Assembly: GCA_029858255.1 (NCBI GenBank)
Contig: JAOUFJ010000025.1
Location: 1 to 37,508 of the forward strand
DNA length: 37,508 bases
From: a candidate division WOR-3 bacterium
GTDB lineage: Bacteria > Hydrothermota > Tepidihabitantia > SM23-42
Direction: 5' to 3'
The position numbers were made by a program, and so were the translations under genes. Below, piece after piece: positions 35,401 to 37,508 of this stretch; within the stretch, counting starts at the first letter, position 1, and the number at the start of each line of letters is the position of its first letter. Under the pieces are notes generated by a model. The model was not told where the DNA came from. It made no database searches and saw only the letters and a program-made list of their open reading frames with translations.

Positions 35401-35583
35401 AAACCGCCTGACCGGTATCCTCTGACTACCCATATCAGAAGCCAACTCGACCGTAAGTTCTGCGGCAAGAGGCGTTGGCTGGGGCATCTGAATTACCCGG
35501 TCCCTAACGAGTGTAATCTGCTCAGCACGGCTCAATAATGCGAGCACAACTAAAGCAAATATCCTATTCAAATTAACCTCCAT
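32458..35583 (-). CDS. Secreted M6-family metalloprotease with FG-GAP repeats and sorting domain
   Basis: A 1041-aa protein. A signal-peptide-like start (NRIFALVVLALLSRAEQ) precedes an M6 (immune inhibitor A-type) peptidase domain of about residues 80-500, with the zinc motif HEFGH at 295-299 and the following LNLPDLYD. From about 555 to 950 there are at least seven calcium-binding FG-GAP/VCBS-type repeats (for example GDLDGNGDWEII, GDINGDGADDIAFG, DLDGDGDIELACG), likely a beta-propeller. The last 85 residues (YPSPVQN, then TVEILDITGRTI and SNGLYILRV) form a T9SS/FlgD-like sorting domain. It probably acts outside the cell on proteins. A promoter lies 116 bp upstream. Confidence 0.93.
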   Translation of the reverse strand: MEVNLNRIFALVVLALLSRAEQITLVRDRVIQMPQPTPLAAELTVELASDMGSQRIPVRRFTNLRLFRGFRAPLPLEGRQDLNILVLKVEFVEDDEVCTTGDGKMDLTGFGIPDDGLFYDPPHSGIYFSRTMEFLTNYYKVNSFGNCNVTYTVKPDHNLASYQLPHQMRYYSGFVEYDADNGFVYYNTYAMEMGLVRILADAVAAADLDETVDFSDYDAIIIFHAGTQWQTSINFFRFCDIPSATIPPGALEFYLGVPHILANGGSDTIDFPVSVNAEMARVGEYMLGAVGTVVHEFGHILNLPDLYDITGWSNGVGAFDLMGTGGWVGSPAAGAPEGSIPANMGAWPRYVLGWVTPTVITSAESLLTIRASAIDTTQYSVADQTMLKVPISETEFFLIENRQQDIVQKDTIIIDAEDGVPVYVDNGEFDFFLPASGIAIWHVDDNIVNAYFASNTMQIDPQHKGVDLEEADGIQHFDAYYFGDSLEYYGSRYDLFFVDDSGKANYHFGPSTNPNSDAYYGKSLVDIEILSPLDTVMGISVDFNLYQAGFPVSAQLGVGVKEVSYGDLDGNGDWEIIVATDGGRIYVFNHDGSAYASSLVGQISTFLAVGDINGDGADDIAFGSGFNMVCLDGNDLSTIPNFPFATGDVIVGAPLIFDIDGDSDHEIIFGSKDRMLYCLTSGGQNISQYPIYLNTELISTPCVFDQAERQLGVLGSDGRFWILNSEGVVREFTESIHNMLTYASPVVGDLDRDGENEAVTINGYGTIYIYNKDTLETKFDILIDTIFYYTPALADVDHDGFLEIIMPNSSKTLYVANRNGTSVENFPIHYDDFLLNPLVIADLDGSGSEEIAFGLATSDSLGTGYLKIINDRKMEFDFSPLFGEGGFSSPGVILDLDGDGDIELACGSDYGRLYVWDFPGARVSWQGYMNAPNNAGYFTGQLSDVQVSASLLGNLYMYPSPVQNLGRARFFLSEAADVTVEILDITGRTIGEAVLSSATQNEYNEVEFDFTRQSNGLYILRVKAQNASRSEVKFKKFAVLR

Positions 35584-35698
35584 CTTTTACCTAAGAATAT
35601 CACTGAAAAATTCTTTCTTCCGATGATGTCGTCACGTCATCCCCGGCATTCGCACAACGACAGCACATCTGTTTCTTTTCGCTGCCATTTAACTGATT

Positions 35699-35726
35699 AT
35701 TATAACAACAAACACCATAGTGTCAA
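35699..35726 (-). promoter_or_regulatory. Promoter of the M6 protease operon
   Basis: Minus-strand TTGACA (35726-35721) and TATAAT (35704-35699), both exact consensus, with a 16-bp spacer. Transcription would begin near 35692, giving a leader of about 110 nt before the ATG at 35583. This leader sets it apart from the leaderless promoters. The 164-bp gap between the tamB stop and this gene holds no other feature that I can see. Confidence 0.78.
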
Positions 35727-35747
35727 CATCGATAACTCTGACAATGT

Positions 35748-37508
35748 TCAAAATCTGAGCCGGTATTGATATTGAAGACTGTACTCGCCAGTGTCGTCAC
35801 GCTCGACATGGATCTTATTTTTATCATCAATGAAATATTCCACGTTGAATTCGTTTGAAAAAGTTGTTATATCGTATGTGTAGGTGACGAAAAGATTACG
35901 CGAAATGTACTTTCCGACCGTTAGCTTTGTCTTTTCATTTGCCTCGAAGAAAGGTGTTTCGATTCGGAAATAATCGAGCCCCGTATATTGTTTGATTGCA
36001 CGCGATACGTCGCCCTCCAACCAGGAGAGCAGACTATGGGGAATGACTTTGCTCATGTATTCGCCACGCTTGATCTGTTCAAGTTCCTGCCATGTGATAT
36101 TAAGATTCAAATATGTCACGATATCCTGTTCGGTGTATTCACCGGGCGGGTCAGTAAAGAACTCGAATATCGGTTCTGAGATATGTCCGTAAAGATGCAA
36201 GATGATCTTGACACCCTCCCTCGTATCCATCTCGGCCCAGAAATCAACGTCCGGATCGATTACATCCTCGGGAATGAAAGTAACCTTGCCCTGGGTTATT
36301 GAGAGTATGTGATTCAACCAATAATAATTCCCTCGAGCGGTTTCCAGAACACCGGAAAGGTGAACTGGACCGCTCTCCTTGACGATGGAAAGTTCTCCGC
36401 CAAACTCAATATCTGCATCGCGATTCCTGAGCCATATATCTCTTTCTCCTCTAAGTCTTACATTCAACCGCCAATTATCATCGGGCGTCTCCTGCTCCTC
36501 ATCGATCTTCATCCCGAATTCCAGGGGCACAACAGCTTCCTTGACTGAAATGTTCCCGTTATAATACATTACGCGATCACGCATATTCAGCGAGAAATTG
36601 CCGCTGCCTATACCGTAGGCAAAAGGAGGAAATTGAATTGGCGCATCAACGAAACTAAAATCAAAATTGAGATCTTTCACGCCAAACCGTTTCTCGAGTT
36701 TCACTACTCCACCGCCGGATATCGATTGTCCCGACAATTCCCGCCCGTTCGCCGGCGACATGAGCCCTTTGCCGGAGACAAAAACGATCCGATTGCCTTC
36801 AAACACTACGTCTGTAGTAACCGAGTCAAACTGGGATGCAATGACGCCAACACCAAATGATCCACCGTGTATCTTACCACCACCGCCAAATGAAAACTGC
36901 TGCAGGTTACCTTGAAAGCTGACTTGTCCGGTCATGAGTCCGGTCGGATTCTTTAAGAATCTCTTCAAGAAAACCAGCACCCAAACACCAACATCCTGAA
37001 ATTTTGCCGAGAGATCCGAATGCTCAAGCGAGACAACGCCCCTTGCATCAAACACTTGAGCGTTATCATCATGAATGTGAAGAGAATCCACCAAGATACT
37101 CCCATTCTCGTGACGCCCGGACATTTCCAGATGCCCGTTCTTTAAACCCATAAAATCGATATTACGTGCACTGATCACTACACTGTCCTGTACAAACTCC
37201 AGATCGAGTACACCACGCATCTCTTCTCTCAGGCCCAGAAGTCTGCTGAATTTGTATAAATCAACCTCGGTGAGTTTGATCATGAAAGGCGCACTCGAGA
37301 ATTCAAAATTGCCGTCGGCCAACGCCATTCGCACTTCACTGATTACGCCTTCCGTCACATCGAATTCTATCGTTTTCGTATTCCTGGTCAGAACCCGATT
37401 GTAATTGACAACCAGAGAGCAGATAGTACCTTGCAATCCCTCGCGTAATACACCTTCGACAAAGATCGTGTCTACCTTATCTGATGCAATGAATCTGAAT
37501 GAACTGTC
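35748..37508 (-). CDS. tamB: TamB-like translocation/assembly protein, C-terminal part (N terminus beyond the window)
   Basis: The frame stays open to the right window edge, so the 587 visible residues are the C-terminal part of a longer protein; the TTG at 37436 is not needed as a start. The conserved TamB/DUF490 domain covers about the last 250 residues: GNYYWLNHILSITQGKVTFI, DPDVDFWAEMDT, FFTDPPGEYTEQDIVTYL, and LTVGKYISRNLFVTYTYD. The protein ends YQYRLRF. TamB spans the periplasm and takes part in moving lipids or outer-membrane proteins outward. Its presence supports a two-membrane cell. Confidence 0.92.
   Translation of the reverse strand, partial: DSSFRFIASDKVDTIFVEGVLREGLQGTICSLVVNYNRVLTRNTKTIEFDVTEGVISEVRMALADGNFEFSSAPFMIKLTEVDLYKFSRLLGLREEMRGVLDLEFVQDSVVISARNIDFMGLKNGHLEMSGRHENGSILVDSLHIHDDNAQVFDARGVVSLEHSDLSAKFQDVGVWVLVFLKRFLKNPTGLMTGQVSFQGNLQQFSFGGGGKIHGGSFGVGVIASQFDSVTTDVVFEGNRIVFVSGKGLMSPANGRELSGQSISGGGVVKLEKRFGVKDLNFDFSFVDAPIQFPPFAYGIGSGNFSLNMRDRVMYYNGNISVKEAVVPLEFGMKIDEEQETPDDNWRLNVRLRGERDIWLRNRDADIEFGGELSIVKESGPVHLSGVLETARGNYYWLNHILSITQGKVTFIPEDVIDPDVDFWAEMDTREGVKIILHLYGHISEPIFEFFTDPPGEYTEQDIVTYLNLNITWQELEQIKRGEYMSKVIPHSLLSWLEGDVSRAIKQYTGLDYFRIETPFFEANEKTKLTVGKYISRNLFVTYTYDITTFSNEFNVEYFIDDKNKIHVERDDTGEYSLQYQYRLRF

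Overview
The window looks like a piece of an uncultured anaerobic bacterium of moderate GC content. Three secreted proteins end in a FlgD/T9SS-like C-terminal sorting fold. An M6 metalloprotease with FG-GAP repeats, a large beta-barrel surface protein and a TamB homologue point to a two-membrane bacterium of the FCB type. Candidate division WOR-3 (Stahlbacteria) or a related lineage is my best guess; this is inference from gene style, not from a marker gene.

Left edge (1-333). The first codons of an IS110-family transposase run off the window on the minus strand. Next come a consensus promoter and the first 44 nt of a tRNA-Arg(TCG) gene whose 3' half is missing. The sequence then passes directly into the end of the hydrogenase operon.

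334-14815, minus strand. Eighteen tightly packed genes (gaps of at most 13 bp, or overlaps) form one predicted transcription unit. In order of transcription they encode: a sulfhydrogenase beta-like Fe-S protein and a gamma-like FAD/NAD(P)H/2Fe-2S protein; a shortened NuoG/FdhA-like protein without a catalytic Cys/Sec; a HycB-like four-cluster ferredoxin; NuoH-, NuoB-, NuoC- and NuoD-like subunits; two antiporter-like subunits (402 and 631 aa); an MbhD/E-like protein; MrpB, C, D, E, F and G; and a NuoI-like ferredoxin. The NuoD homologue keeps all four Ni-binding cysteines and has a 33-residue C-terminal tail, so this is a group 4 [NiFe] hydrogenase and not complex I. I infer an NAD(P)H-linked, H2-evolving or H2-oxidising, ion-pumping membrane hydrogenase with three antiporter-like modules plus a nearly full Mrp set. 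A HycI-type maturation protease lies just upstream, and hypA, hypB, hypF and hypC lie 10-15 kb away; hypD and hypE are not in the window.

15554-31025, plus strand. This stretch holds a small cupin; a block with a secreted protein, a 905-aa beta-barrel surface protein, a methyltransferase and queA; a block with a polyprenol-phosphate-mannose synthase-like GT2, a secreted propeller protein, hypA, hypB, hypF and a GT-C-like membrane protein; then hypC and a secreted repeat protein interrupted by an in-frame TGA.

31038-37508, minus strand. This stretch holds a class III sirtuin, a small membrane protein, the secreted M6 protease (1041 aa) and the C-terminal part of TamB, cut by the window edge.

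A recurring regulatory pattern is visible. Seven promoter-like sites all have a -35/-10 spacing of exactly 16 bp. In four of them the -10 box ends only 6-8 nt before the start codon, which predicts leaderless mRNAs, including that of the hydrogenase operon.
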